DNA from: Chrysemys picta bellii
Taxonomy: Eukaryota > Chordata > Testudines > Emydidae
Reading direction: 5' to 3'
DNA length: 64,000 bases
NCBI RefSeq assembly: GCF_011386835.1
Contig: NC_088800.1
Span: 51,489,439 to 51,553,438 of the forward strand
A model generated the notes under the pieces. It was not told the DNA's origin, ran no database searches, and saw only the letters and a list, made by a program, of their open reading frames with translations. The translations under genes were made by a program, and so were the position numbers. Positions within the stretch are counted from its first letter, which is position 1; the number at the start of each line of letters is the position of its first letter. This document shows, piece after piece, positions 11,014-21,316 of the stretch.

Positions 11014-11902
11014 CAGGGATTCTCACAATAAATTTTTTGGTGGCCTCAGAGTGCGGCCACCAACTCTTGCTCGTGGACGCTCTGACAGTTTTTCCTAAAA
11101 TACTTAATTAACTTTTGCAGACTCAATAATACAAATAATGCACAGTTACCTCTATTCTTTCCTGGACCTACACAAAATAGAAACACGAATAAGGTGCTTT
11201 GCACGTTCTTGTCCTTTTTGTTGGTTTTTTTTTTTTTTAGACTTGCTGGCTAGTATGTCTGCTGTGAAAAATGATATTAACATGCATGTATCACTTTTCA
11301 CAGCAGCAGCCTTACTCAGCCTGGAGACAAATTAAGTCCTGGATGGGGAGCTGGGTAGGGAGACAGCGGGGGCCAGGAGCAATAGGAGGGCTGGAAGCAG
11401 GGGACGGCAGCTGCCGCTGCAAGGCCGAAGCCTGAGCCCAAAGCCCCACAGCCGGATTCCAGGGCCTAAGCCTGAAGCCCTGCAGCTGGAGCCCAGGGTC
11501 TGAGCCCAAAGTCCTGCAGCTGGGGTATGTACCCTGCCACCACTGGGCCGAAGCCTGGGGCCAGAGGTGATGGTGGGGGGGCAGATAGAGCCAGAGCCCG
11601 CTGCTGCATGGCCAGGGAACAGAGCCGAAAGCCCCATGCCCGGAGTATGGGGTCCTGGGATGGAACCTGGAGACAGAGCCTGAAGCCCTATGGCCAGAGC
11701 CTGGGCCCTGTCACCCCAGGGCTGAAGCTCAACTCCACCACGCCCAGGAAGACTTCTCCAACGTTTGTGTCTCCAGAAGGGGCGAGGCCCAACGCCTGCT
11801 GGCAGCCCTGGAGGAGGGGCCGTTGCTTTGCCTACCACCCCCATCACGGCCCACGAGGCTGTGTGGCCACAAGAAACACCTGCCCCCACCTGAGAAACGC
11901 TG
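11014..11902. mobile_element. Non-autonomous hAT-like element with 8-bp TSD
   Basis: The left end CAGGGATTCTCA pairs with the right end TGAGAAACGCTG as imperfect terminal inverted repeats. The flanks AACTAGGG (11006-11013) and ATCTAGGG (11903-11910) form an 8-bp target duplication with one mismatch. The left third is AT-rich with a T12 run near 11227; the right two thirds is GC-rich with repeated GCCGAAGCCTGAGCCC-like phrases. No transposase is present. Termini and TSD size indicate the hAT superfamily. Confidence 0.75.
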
Positions 11903-11910
11903 ATCTAGGG

Positions 11911-13137
11911 GATCACGAACTTCATTGCCTCTGTCGGCCAAGCTCATTGCCTGCACCAGATGCACCTTGCGTCTCTCCACCCCTCCCTGAGGACTCCTCT
12001 GCCATCTGCTCTATTTCAGGGATCCCCTGCAACTCCCCCATCTCCCCCATACCAGGCCTCTGTGCTCCCATCTGTGCCATGGCTTCCCCATTGCCCTGCT
12101 TACCAGTGGCTCTTGTGGCTCTTCGTTTTTCCCCCCTTCACAGTAGCTTTCTGACCCTGCCCTTGCTGGGAAGGGAAGGGCAGTGGGCTGGCACCCTCCC
12201 TCCTCTCCCCCATGGTGCAGCTTTGGGGAGACAGCGCACTGGGAGGGAGGGAAGAATGAAACCTCCTTTGCTCTCTTTTCCCACTACTCCCCTCCCCCCT
12301 GGCCAGCTGAGCCTCTGCCCCACAGCTGTCAGGCAGAGCTCAGCAGGGAGAACAGGAGCAGCAGTTTTTAAGGCTTTTCTTGTTTCCCAGTTTTCACCAA
12401 AATCACTCAACTTCTGCCCGTTGATGCCTAAAACATTTCCCAAAATGCCAGACTATTGGCTAGAGTGTCACTGTCGCGGATCCCCGGTGTCTGGGCCGTG
12501 CCCCAGCTGACAAACAGTCCCTTGGAGGAGTCTGTCAGTGTGCCAACCCCTCACATGGCCTCACTGTTTCTTAAGGGCATGCCAATAGTCTCAGCATCTC
12601 TGAGGTTGAGCCTTCGGGCTCCAGCCCCCCACTTCATCCCGGAAGCTCTGCCCGGCGAGCCGCACGGCCGTAGACTCCTGGTCAGAGACTGCCACGCTCT
12701 GCAGGGACTAATGCACCACAGCAAGTATTCTCAGGAACCTTCATGCCAGGCAGCATCTGCAAAGCAGTCGGGTTCAACGGGCAGCTGGAACCTAGCACAG
12801 CTTAAAGCATCCTCCTGCTGGCCAAGCCACAGCAGGCCGTTGCCAAGCGGGAGTGCCTCCATCTTAGGGTCTGTTCCTGTCTGACAGTGCCAGGTGGGAG
12901 CAGCCAGCCTCTTCCAGACACCCGCTCTTGCTGGAGTCTTGAGAGGTGACAGGGAGGGAAACCTCCCTTCTTCCGCTGGCTGGTTGCTGGGTGTGAATGT
13001 TCTGGGATGCTGATATGGAGTCACTTTCAGCAGGTTCCAGCCAGCTTCTTAGCGGCCCATTCATTGCACCTCAGACTGCAAGGTGACCCCCACAACTCAT
13101 GTCTCCTGCGCCAGCCCAAAGCAAACATAACCTTTCT
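11911..13137. other. No gene recognised; contains a repeat shared with 28460-28764
   Basis: Nothing coding is supported. From about 12476 (GTCGCGGATCCCCGGTG) the sequence looks like the start of a truncated LTR. Bases about 12685-12935 closely match 28475-28764, including the phrase CTCTGCAGGGACTAATGC and the terminal block ending CTCTTGCTGGAGTCTTG, so this is a partial second copy of the inverted-repeat element described there. Confidence 0.5.
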
Positions 13138-13145
13138 CCCCCTGC

Positions 13146-13298
13146 CAGGGCCGGCTCCAGGCACCAGTGGAGGAAGCACGTGCCTGGGGTGGCACATGCT
13201 AAGGGGTGGCACATGCTAAGGGGCGGCATTCCGTCCACAGTCCCAGCGGGTTTTTTTTTTTTTTGCTTGGAGCGGCAAAAATGGTAGAGCCGGCCCTG
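13146..13298. mobile_element. Short hAT-like MITE with perfect 8-bp TSD
   Basis: A 153-bp element with left end CAGGGCCGGCTCCAG and right end GAGCCGGCCCTG. It is flanked by exact 8-bp copies of CCCCCTGC at 13138-13145 and 13299-13306. Inside are a partial 18-bp tandem duplication (GGGGTGGCACATGCTAA) and a T14 run. Its termini match those at 8597-9286 and 47429-47832, so these are one family with different interiors. Confidence 0.85.
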
Positions 13299-13367
13299 CC
13301 CCCTGCTCAGGAAAATTACAGAGGAAACTGAGGCATGCATTGGTGTCATAAAAGCATTCCAGACAAC

Positions 13368-15100
13368 AACAGCACCCACCCTCACCAAACAGAACCCGCC
13401 ACCCCTTCCCCAGACGATGTCAGCGGCCCCCCGCCCCTAACAGAACCCCCCGATGATGAAAGCGCCCCTACGCCCTGAACAGAACACCCCGCCTCCCTCC
13501 CCTGATGAGAGCGCACCCACCTGCCTCAAACAGAACCCCCCCACACTTCCGTCCCCAGCCAACAGCAGCTTCCCCACGCTTCAAACAGAACCCCATCACC
13601 GCCCTCCCCAGATGTCGACGGCACCCCCCCACCCCAAACAGAACCCCTCTCCCCAGACGACAACAGCACCCCCCCAGATGACGAGAATGTCTCCCCGAAC
13701 CCCAAACAGAACCTCCCCACCCCCCCACCAGAAGACGACAGCACCCCCCACCCCAAACAACCCCCTCACCTCCCTCCCCAGACTACGGTGCCCCACCCCC
13801 ACCACAAACAGAACCCTCCCCGACAATGGTGCCCCCCAGGCCCCAAACAACCCCCTCGCCTCCCTCCCCAGAGGACAGCACCCTCTGCCCCAAACAGAAC
13901 CCCCCTACGACGACGACAACAGCACCCCCCCGCCTTCCTCCCCAGACAACAACGGCGCACCCCCGCCTCCCTCCCTACATGATGGAGCACCCCCCTTCCC
14001 CAAATGGAGCCCCCCGTCCCAGACGAAGGCACCCCCACCCCAAACCGAGCCCCCTGCCTCCCTCCCCAGACAATAGCATACACCCCGCCTCCCTCCCTAC
14101 ATGACGGCACACCCTCTGCCCCAAATGGAGCCCTCCCGCCTCCCTTCCCAGACGAAGGCGCTCCCCACCCCAAATGGAGCCCCCCTCCCCAGATGATGAC
14201 AGCGCCCCCACCTCAAACAGAACCCTCGCCTCCCTCCCCAGACAACAACAGCAGCGCCCCCCTGCCCCAAACAGAGCTCCCCTTCCTACCTTCCCAGATG
14301 ATGGTGCACTCCGCGCTCTAAGTAGAGCCCCCCCCCCGTCCCTCCCCACAGGAAGGCACACCCCCTGCCTCAAACAGAGTGCCCCCCGCACAGGAAGGCA
14401 CACCCCCAGCCCCAGAGAACCTCCCCTCCCCCGCTCCCCAGATGATGGTGCACTCCCCGCCCCAAACAGAGCCCCCCCAACCTCCCTCCCCACAGGAAGG
14501 TGCACCCCCCGCCCCAAACAGAGCCTCCCATCCCTCCCTCTCCACAGGAAGGTGCACCCCCCGCCCCAAACAGAGCCTCCCTCCCTCCCCCCAAGACAAG
14601 GGTGCACCCCCCACCCTAAATAGAACCCCCCTCCTGCCCTCCCCAGAAGACAGTACACCCCCCGCCCCAAACAGAGCCCCCCCTCCCCACAGGATGGCTC
14701 ACCTCCAGCCCCAAACAGAACCCCCCCTCCCTCCCCACAGGAAGGTGCACCCCCAGCCCCAAACAGAGCCCCCCATCCCTCCCCACAGGAAGGCGCCCTC
14801 CCACCCCAAATAGAGAATCCCCCCTCCCCAGATGACAACAGAGCCCCCCCGCCTCCCCTGACGACGGCACCCCCGCCCCAAATAGAGCTCCTCCCGCCTA
14901 AAAACAGAGCCCCCCCACCTTCCCAGACTACAGCACACACCCCACCCCAGAGGCCCCCTGCCTTCCCAGACGACGGCACCCTCCGCGCCCCAAACAGAGC
15001 CCTCCTACCACCCCAGATGACAACGCACTCCCCACCCCAAACAGAGCCCCACCACCACCACCCCAGACAACTGTGCACCCTCTGCCCCAAACAGAGCCTG
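13368..15100. repeat. C-rich minisatellite (VNTR), about 1.7 kb
   Basis: Degenerate units of roughly 45-65 bases repeat the pattern CCCCAAACAGA(A/G)CCCCCC, then CCTCCCTCCCCAGA or CCCCACAGGAAGG, then a G(C)GCACCCCC block. The plus strand is almost free of G and the minus strand carries dense G-runs, so the minus strand could form G-quadruplexes. Because stop codons are nearly absent from such composition, long proline-rich frames exist on both strands (over 200 codons plus, over 370 codons minus); I regard these as artefacts. Two unit types appear, one ending in CCAGACGAC early in the array and one in CACAGGAAGG from about 14340. Confidence 0.9.
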
Positions 15101-15526
15101 TGCAGAGGGCTGCACTTTACATCTTCTTACTGGCCTGGGCAGGTGCCAAGGGGGAGTCAGAATATGGTTCTTAGATTAAAAAATGGGCAGCCCCCCTAGG
15201 CCCCGCAGGGTGGCGGGGGAGATGATGCCCAAACCCAGAAAAGGAGGAGGGTGAAGAAGATGAAGACTGAATGATGGGGATAATGGCTGTCCACTAAAAG
15301 TAAAGGTGATGATTCCTTGCTACCATAAAGCACAGCACCGAAAGAGGTCTGTGCCCACCTAGCAATTTTGGGGCTGCTGTATTGAAAAGGCAGCCAGGAA
15401 AACTGTTAGGAGAGTAGCAGCAGCAAAGGGAAGGAGGAGGGGAGATGAAACTGGCAGGAGCAGCTGGGTAGCTCAGTCTTAGCATCTGCAGCTATCCAGG
15501 CTGGGGGAGAAGATTCACTCATGTGT

Positions 15527-15712
15527 AGGGTGGCCATATGTCCCGTTTGGGCTGGGACAGTCCCTTTTTTAAGCCCTGTCCCGGCTGTCCCGACTTTTTT
15601 GGCAAAACTGGGCATTTGTCCCGTTTGCTCTCACCAGCTGAGCATCGGTTGGGAAGGGCAAACTGGACAAATGCCGAGTTTTGCCAAAAGAGTGTGGTGT
15701 GACCCGCTAGTG
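15527..15712. repeat. Foldback MITE-like fragment
   Basis: The left end TAGGGTGGCCATATGTCCCG resembles the TAGGGTNACCA termini of the elements at 40679 and 55576. The centre forms a hairpin: a TTTTGGCAAAACTGGGCATT arm near 15597 pairs with an AATGCCGAGTTTTGCC arm near 15672. The right terminus is degraded, and I found no target duplication. Confidence 0.45.
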
Positions 15713-16008
15713 GGCCATGGAGGAACCTGGAGGGAGAGGGGAGGATGAGCAGCAATGCCAGCCCTGCACAGGAGGGAGGGCTCAGGAGAGTGGCTGGGGC
15801 TGGGCGAGCCCCGCATGGGTAGGCGACAGGGGTCTTGGGTCAACCCGTGCGCAGAGGGGGGCCTCATGCTGGCCCAGTATGGGTAGGCGGTGGCGGGGCT
15901 CGGACCAGTCCCGCATGCAGTGTAAGTCCCTGCTGCTCCATGCGTGAATGAGCAGCAGGACAGGCCTGGGAGCAGCAGGCACTGAAAAGGGGATGTTTGT
16001 TGTTCCAG

Positions 16009-16135
16009 ATGCCAGTGATGTTTGCGGATGTAACTGTGCACTTCACAGTGGCAGAGTGAGCTCTTCTGGGTGAGAAGTAGAGGGAGCTCTACCGAGACAC
16101 GATGATGGAGAACTATGGGAATGTGGCCTCTCTGG
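16009..16135 (+). pseudogene. Dead KRAB-A box exon
   Basis: KRAB-A is the repressor module of KRAB zinc-finger proteins and recruits TRIM28. The exon follows a good acceptor (TTGTTCCAG) and precedes a donor GTAAGG, and is exactly 127 nt, the usual length of KRAB-A exons. In frame it reads VMFADVTVHFTVAE, then a TGA where the family has Trp, then ALLGEK, a TAG where Gln is usual, then RELYRDTMMENYGNVASL. Two nonsense changes make it unable to encode the box. I found no KRAB-B exon or C2H2 zinc-finger exon nearby, so it is an isolated relic of a KRAB-ZNF gene, or one exon of a gene whose remainder lies outside the window or was lost to repeats. Confidence 0.85.
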
Positions 16136-16686
16136 GTAAGGGATTTGCTTCTCCACATGTATTAGAAGCTGGGAGGGCTGGGAGTCCAGGCCTTGGTTCA
16201 AGTTTTCTCATCATCCCTTAGACTTCCTAGGGCTCAGCTTCTGTAGTCCCCAGAATCTGTGTGAGAGGCTGTCATCCCCCTGCTCCCAGAGCCACGCCAG
16301 CAGGAGACGGGACAGGCCAGCTTTCCTAGTTTCATAGCGTTTAAGGGCAGATGGGCTCATTAGATTGTCCAGTCTGACTTCCTGCTTGTCACAGGCCCAG
16401 ACATGTCACCCCAATGCCCCTATTTTGAACCCTATGACTTCAGTTAAACTAAAGCCCTTGAGACACTATACTATTGTGAATCACAGGCAGAGAACAGGAG
16501 TGATCCAGGCATCACCGGCACCCGAGGCCCCTGCAATGACAGGGAATTGGTTAGGGGTGATCTGAGCAGGCGACCCTCGCCCCATGCTGCAACAGAAGGT
16601 GAAACTCCCCCACAGTCCCTGCCAATCTGACCAAGGGGAAGATTCCTTCCCAATCCCAAATCCAGCATCGGTATGACCTTAAGCGG
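16136..16686. other. No gene; interspersed-repeat-like sequence
   Basis: About 16325-16680 resembles an amniote interspersed repeat that I cannot name (phrases such as AGATTGTCCAGTCTGAC, CCCCATGCTGCAACAGAAGG and GATTCCTTCCCAATCCC). Nothing coding is seen between the KRAB relic and the Gag start. Confidence 0.35.
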
Positions 16687-17523
16687 GTGAGTGAGGGACC
16701 AGGCAGGCATCTAGTGTCTGTCCCAGCTGGGAGTGGTCAGACTGCTGCCGAGAGCACTCCGAGGCCCCTCGTACCTACAGCCAGCAGGAAATCCTCACAG
16801 CGGAGCTCCCCATCGCTGGAGCTGAGCCGGCTGGAATGGGAGAGGGAGATAAAACGGAAAGAGCTAGAGCTAGAGGATCAGGAGAAACAGCAGCAGCATG
16901 AACTGAAGTTGGCAAGGCTGAGGAGCAGAGAGCCCCCTGCTGCGGTGAGTGAGTGGGGACCCAGGACCGCATGGAGCTTTGATAAGCTTATCCTGTCCCA
17001 GTTTACAGAAGGGGAGGACATATATGAAATCCTGATTGCCTTTGAGAAGTCCTGTGAGCTGCACAGGCTCTGGTTTCTCACCCCTTTACTGGACCCCAAA
17101 GCCGTGGGGATGTACAGCAAAATGGAACGGGTGGAGGCAGGGGACTATGAACTGTTCAAAAAGGTCCTGCTACGCAAGTTTGGGATGACTCCCGAGGTAT
17201 ACCGGAAAAAGTTCCAGAGTTAGCATAAAACCCCTGAGGACACATATCTGGAATTGATCCTCCAAATGGAGGGATATATCCACAAGTGGGCAGATGTAGC
17301 CCAGACTAAGGAGGACATGGTTAAACTGATTGTAATGGAGCACCTGTATGAATATTGCCCATCCAACCTGAGGATATGGTTGGTGGACAAAAAGCAAAAG
17401 GACCTGCAGAGCGCAGGGCAGCTGGCTGACGGGTTTGTGGACAGCCAGTCAGGGGGTGGAAAGGAGGAGTCCCAACAGAATAAGCCCATCATGGTGCAAA
17501 GAGAGAGTCACCCTAGGACCTCC
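16687..17523 (+). pseudogene. Gmr1-like Gag, SCAN-related
   Basis: Gag forms the particle that packages the element RNA. The N-terminal part is charged and likely coiled coil (LEWEREIKRKELELEDQEK, with a following Gln run, about residues 50-80). The C-terminal part carries the SCAN-like capsid region: SFDKLILSQF, GEDIYEILIAFEK, then DYELFKKVLLRKFGMTPEVYR. A TAG stop after KFQS (17221) interrupts it; the same domain continues with TPEDTYLELILQMEGYIHKW and ends near GKEESQQNKP before the inserted LTR. The SCAN domain of vertebrate zinc-finger proteins is thought to derive from Gag of this element group. Confidence 0.8.
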
Positions 17524-19407
17524 TGTGATGCGTTGGGTCACAGAGACCCCCTTGGGACTGCCACCTGATGAGCTGAGACCACCTCTGAGCCCGTTTTCCC
17601 TGCCAGATTGGGACTTCAGTACCCTGTCTTGTTGAGCCAGACACACTAGCCAGCTGCAAACACAGACCCAGGTCTGAACCACATCCCCCAAAAGCTGCAG
17701 ACTTAACTGAAAACAGCTTAAGTGCTCCTGTCTCTAGCACCCAGATACCCGGTTCCCAATGGGATCCAAACCCCAAATAAATCCGTTTTACTCTGTATAA
17801 AACTTATACGGGGTAAACTCATAAATTGTCTGCCCTCTATAACACTGATAAAGACAGATGCACAGCTGTTTGCTCCCCCAGCTATTAGTCACTAACTCTG
17901 GGTTCAGTGATAAGCAAAAAGTGATTTTATTAAGTATAAAAAGTAGGATTTAAGTGGTTCCAAGTAATAACAGTGTAGCGGGGCGACGATTCACCCTGCG
18001 GTGCCTCCTGCTTGTCGTCCAGTGAATTAGCTCTCCAGTCTTTGGAGCGCCCTCTGCAGGCCCGAGTCTTGCCTGCCCTTGGCCCCATGTCCCTCCCCGA
18101 CCCTGGTGCCCCTTTCCCTTGGGTGCTGCCCCCTGGCAGTACCCCTTCAGCTCTCTGAGTCTCCCCTCCCAGGGGAACCCCCAACCCCCTATTCCCACCT
18201 CGCCTCAGTCTTGGGCTACTGCCAGTCACCATCTAGGCCCTGCTCACTGGGGCATACTGCAGTGTACAAGCCACTCATCATAGGCAAGGGGGGTTTGGAC
18301 CTGCTGCCTTTGCCTACCCTGGGCTGCACCTCTGGAACCCCAGTACCTTTCCAGCCTTTATCAAGGCCTGCAGCCTGGGAGTTTCCAGGCTGGAACTCCC
18401 CAGCTCCTCTAGCCTTTCCCCAGCCCAGCCCAGCCCTGCTCCACTCAGGTACCCTGCTCAGCTCCCAGCAGCCAGGCCCTCCTCTCTGAGCAAGCTAGAG
18501 AGAGACTCTGTCTGGGTTCCTGGCCCACTGCCCTCTTATAAGGGCCATCTGGGCCCTGATTGGGGCGTGGCCCCAGCTGTGGCTGTTTCCCTTTTCAGCC
18601 CAAGCTTGCCACTTACCCTAGCAGCAGCCCTCTCGCAGCCTCAGCCCCTTCTTTGGGCTGGTTTAACCCCTTCAGGGCCAGAGCGAGGTGACTACCCCAC
18701 TACAAACAGACAGAACAAAGTAAGTTACCAAGCAAAATAAAACAAAAACATGCAAGTCTAAGCCTAATACAGTAGGAAACTGAATACAGATAAAATCTCA
18801 CCCTTACAGATGTTCCAATAAGCTTCTTTCACAGACTAGACTCCTTTCTAGTCTGGGCCCAATCCTTTCCCCTGGTACAGTCCTTGTTCCAACTCAGGTG
18901 GTAGCTGGGGAATTTCTCATGACTGCCGCCTCCTTTGTTCTGTTCCACCCCCTTATATGGCTTTGGCACAAGGCAGGAATCTTTTGTCTCTCTGGGTCCC
19001 CACCCCTCCTTATAAATGGAAAAGCACCAGGTTAAAGATGGATTCCAGTACCAGGTGACATGTCCTGTGAGACCCCAAGCCTTCATTCTTCCCAGCCTGA
19101 CTCACAGGAAGGCTTAACAGAACTATCTACAGTCAATTATCCTAGCTGATGGGAGCCATCAAGTTTCTAAACCACAATTAATGGCCCACACTTTGCATAA
19201 TTACAATAGGACCTCAGAGTTATATTTCATATTTCTAGCTTCAGATACAAGAATGATACATTCATACAAATAGGATGAACACACTCAGCAGATTATAAGC
19301 TTTGTAATGATACCTTACAAGAGACCTTTTGCATGAAGCATATTCCAGTTACATTATATTCACACTCATTAGAATATTTTCATAAAATCATATGGAGTGC
19401 AACATCA
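17524..19407. mobile_element. LTR (solo) inserted in copy A gag
   Basis: It starts TGTGATGCG and ends GCAACATCA, with the element Gag lying left and the CCHC region right. The flanks GACCTCC and GACCCCC could be a target duplication with one mismatch, but are longer than the usual 4-6 bp, so the exact edges are uncertain. An ATTTTATTAAGTATAAAA block near 17923 resembles other retroviral LTRs of reptiles. It contains the nested LTR at 17974-18704. Non-coding. Confidence 0.6.
17974..18704. mobile_element. Nested solo LTR with 5-bp TSD
   Basis: A 731-bp LTR with ends TGTAGCGGGG and CCCCACTACA, flanked by AACAG at 17969-17973 and 18705-18709. A TATA-like CTTATAAGGG lies near 18534. A 5-bp TSD and TG..CA ends fit an endogenous retrovirus or Gypsy LTR. 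It sits inside another LTR, which sits inside a Gypsy element, so it is the youngest of the three. Confidence 0.8.
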
Positions 19408-20143
19408 GACCCCCCAAAAGGGGGAATGTGGAGAACCCCCTCTCAAGGGGAACAACCTGCATCGGGACCAGGGACCAATGGAACGTGAATTGTTATTACT
19501 GTGGGCAGAGAGGCCACATACGGACCCAGTGCCCTAAGCTCAAGAACAGACGGAGCAAATTGAACCCTCACAGGGTTAACTGGGTAGGGACCCAGACAGA
19601 GAAGGGGCAGGCTTCCGAGGCAGGAGGGGCTGGCAGCTTACCAACTGCTCAGGAAGGAGGAGTTTCCCAGACCAGCTCCTTTGGGGGGCTGGATGCTCCA
19701 GACTCAAGGTTCTCAGTTTACAGGGTGGGCGCGGGGCTGTCCCTGCGGAACGAGTGCCTTGTTCCCCTGGAGGTGGATGGGCGAAAGTCAATGGATACTG
19801 GGACATGGGCGCTGAGGTGACGCTGGCCCGGCCTGAGATGGTGGCCCCAGATTGGGTGGTGTCTGATACCTACCTGACCCTGATGGGTATGTGCGTCCCC
19901 ATTCAAGGTGCCCATGGCGAGGATACATCTGAAATGGGGGGCCAAGGAGGGCCCCAAGGACGTGGGAGTACACCATCATTTGCCCACTGAGGTGTTGATG
20001 GGGGGTAACCTAGACGATTGGCCAAGCAACTCCCAGAATGCCCTAGTTGTGACCCATAGCCAGAGCTGGCAAGGGGCATTATGCCCTGACATTGGGGAGG
20101 GTACCTCACTGGAGGTGCAGGATCCTACCCTGGTGGGGAAGGA
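19408..20143 (+). pseudogene. Gmr1-like zinc knuckle and protease
   Basis: A nucleocapsid zinc knuckle CYYCGQRGHIRTQC (about 19485-19530) is followed by the aspartic protease region: LVPLEVDGRK, then after a frameshift near 19790 the catalytic block DMGAEVTL, where DTGA is usual (Thr to Met), then ARIHLKWGAKEGPKDVGV and PTEVLMGGNLDDW. The protease would cut Gag-Pol; the altered catalytic block and frameshift indicate inactivity. Confidence 0.75.
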
Positions 20144-21311
20144 GTGCCCAGGGACGGCAGCTTCAGACCCAGCTGGCTAGAGGGTCTGGTCCCCATCCCT
20201 TCCCCAGCCACTGAGTTCCAGGCCAAGTTGCAGAAAGCTCCCTCCTTGCAGAAGCTAAGGGACCTGGCTGAGCTCAGTGCAGCACAGACCCTGGGGAAAG
20301 GTTGCCAAGAGAGGTTCCTGTGGGAAAAGGGATTCCTGTGCCGAGAATGGTCTCCCCCGGGCAAGTGGAGTCGTGGGGGATCCGGAGGCAGCTGGTGGTC
20401 CCCCAGAAGTATCGCCGCAAGCTACTGTACCTGGCCCATGACATCCCTCTCTCAGGACACCAGGGAATCCGGAGTACCAGGCAGAGGCTGCTACAGAACT
20501 TTTACTGGCCTGGAGCCTTTAATACGTACAACAGTATTGCAGATCCTGTGCCCCTGTCAGAGGGTGGGAAAGGCCCGGGACAAGGGGAAAGCGGCTTTCA
20601 GACCTTTGCCCATCATAGAGGAGCCTTTTCAGAAGCTGACTGTGGACATAGTGGGGCCTCTGAGAAAGACAACCCAGTTGGTGAAGAAATACATTCTAGT
20701 GGTCGTAGATTTCGCTACCCATTACCCTGAGGCAGTGGCCTTGTCTTCTATTGAAGCAGACACAGTGGCAGATGCACTGCTGACCATTTTCAGCTAAGTG
20801 GGGTTCCCCAAGGAAATCTTGACAGATCAAGGATCCAACTTCATGTCAGCCCTGCTCCGGTGCTTGTGGGAGAAATGTGGGGTCCAGCACATCTGGGCCT
20901 CAGCATATCACCCCCAGTCAAATGGGCTGGTGGAGTGGTTCAATGGAACTCTAAAAATGATGCTGAAAACCTTTATGAACCAGCACCCGCAGGATTGGGA
21001 CAAGTACTTACCTCACCTGCTGTTCGCATACTGTTGAACTGTTATATGGAAGAAGGATCAGGGGGCCCCTGGACCTGATAAGAGACGAATGGGAGGGGAA
21101 GGCCACTCCCAATGGACAATCAGTGGTGGAGTACATCTTGACCTTCTGAGAAAGACTTGCTGAGCTCTTGGGCTTGGCCAAGGAGAATCTGGCCAGAGCC
21201 CAGAGGAAACAGGTCTGGTATGACCACATGGCGCGTGCCCGCACCTACGACACTGGAGACCAGGTGATGGTTCTCATCCCCATGAGAAAACACAAACTAC
21301 AAGCCACCTGG
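20144..21311 (+). pseudogene. Gmr1-like integrase
   Basis: Integrase inserts the element cDNA. A zinc-binding HHCC region is visible across two frames (LAHDIPLSGHQGIRSTRQRL with FYWPG, then the CPCQRVGKARDKG block). The catalytic core follows: LTVDIVGPL (first Asp), ILVVVDFATHYPEAVAL, a TAA stop after LLTIFS (near 20797), LTDQGSNFMS (second Asp), and YHPQSNGLVEWFNGTLK (Glu). Further on come the C-terminal blocks near 21160-21300, ending in KLQATWEG, where a solo LTR intervenes. D, D and E are all present, but stops and shifts make it dead. Confidence 0.85.
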
Positions 21312-21316
21312 GAAGG

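Noticed and set aside
11332..12510. Long GC-rich frames on both strands around 11.3-12.5 kb
   Set aside because: They cross the end of a hAT-like element and its target duplication and have no family motif.
13975..15090. A 371-codon open frame on the minus strand and 150-200-codon proline-rich frames on the plus strand
   Set aside because: All lie in the C-rich minisatellite, where stop codons are rare because of composition. Both strands are open, and no motif other than the repeat itself is present.
13368..15100. A CRISPR-like array
   Set aside because: Units are degenerate and contiguous without unique spacers of constant length, and the genome is that of a vertebrate.
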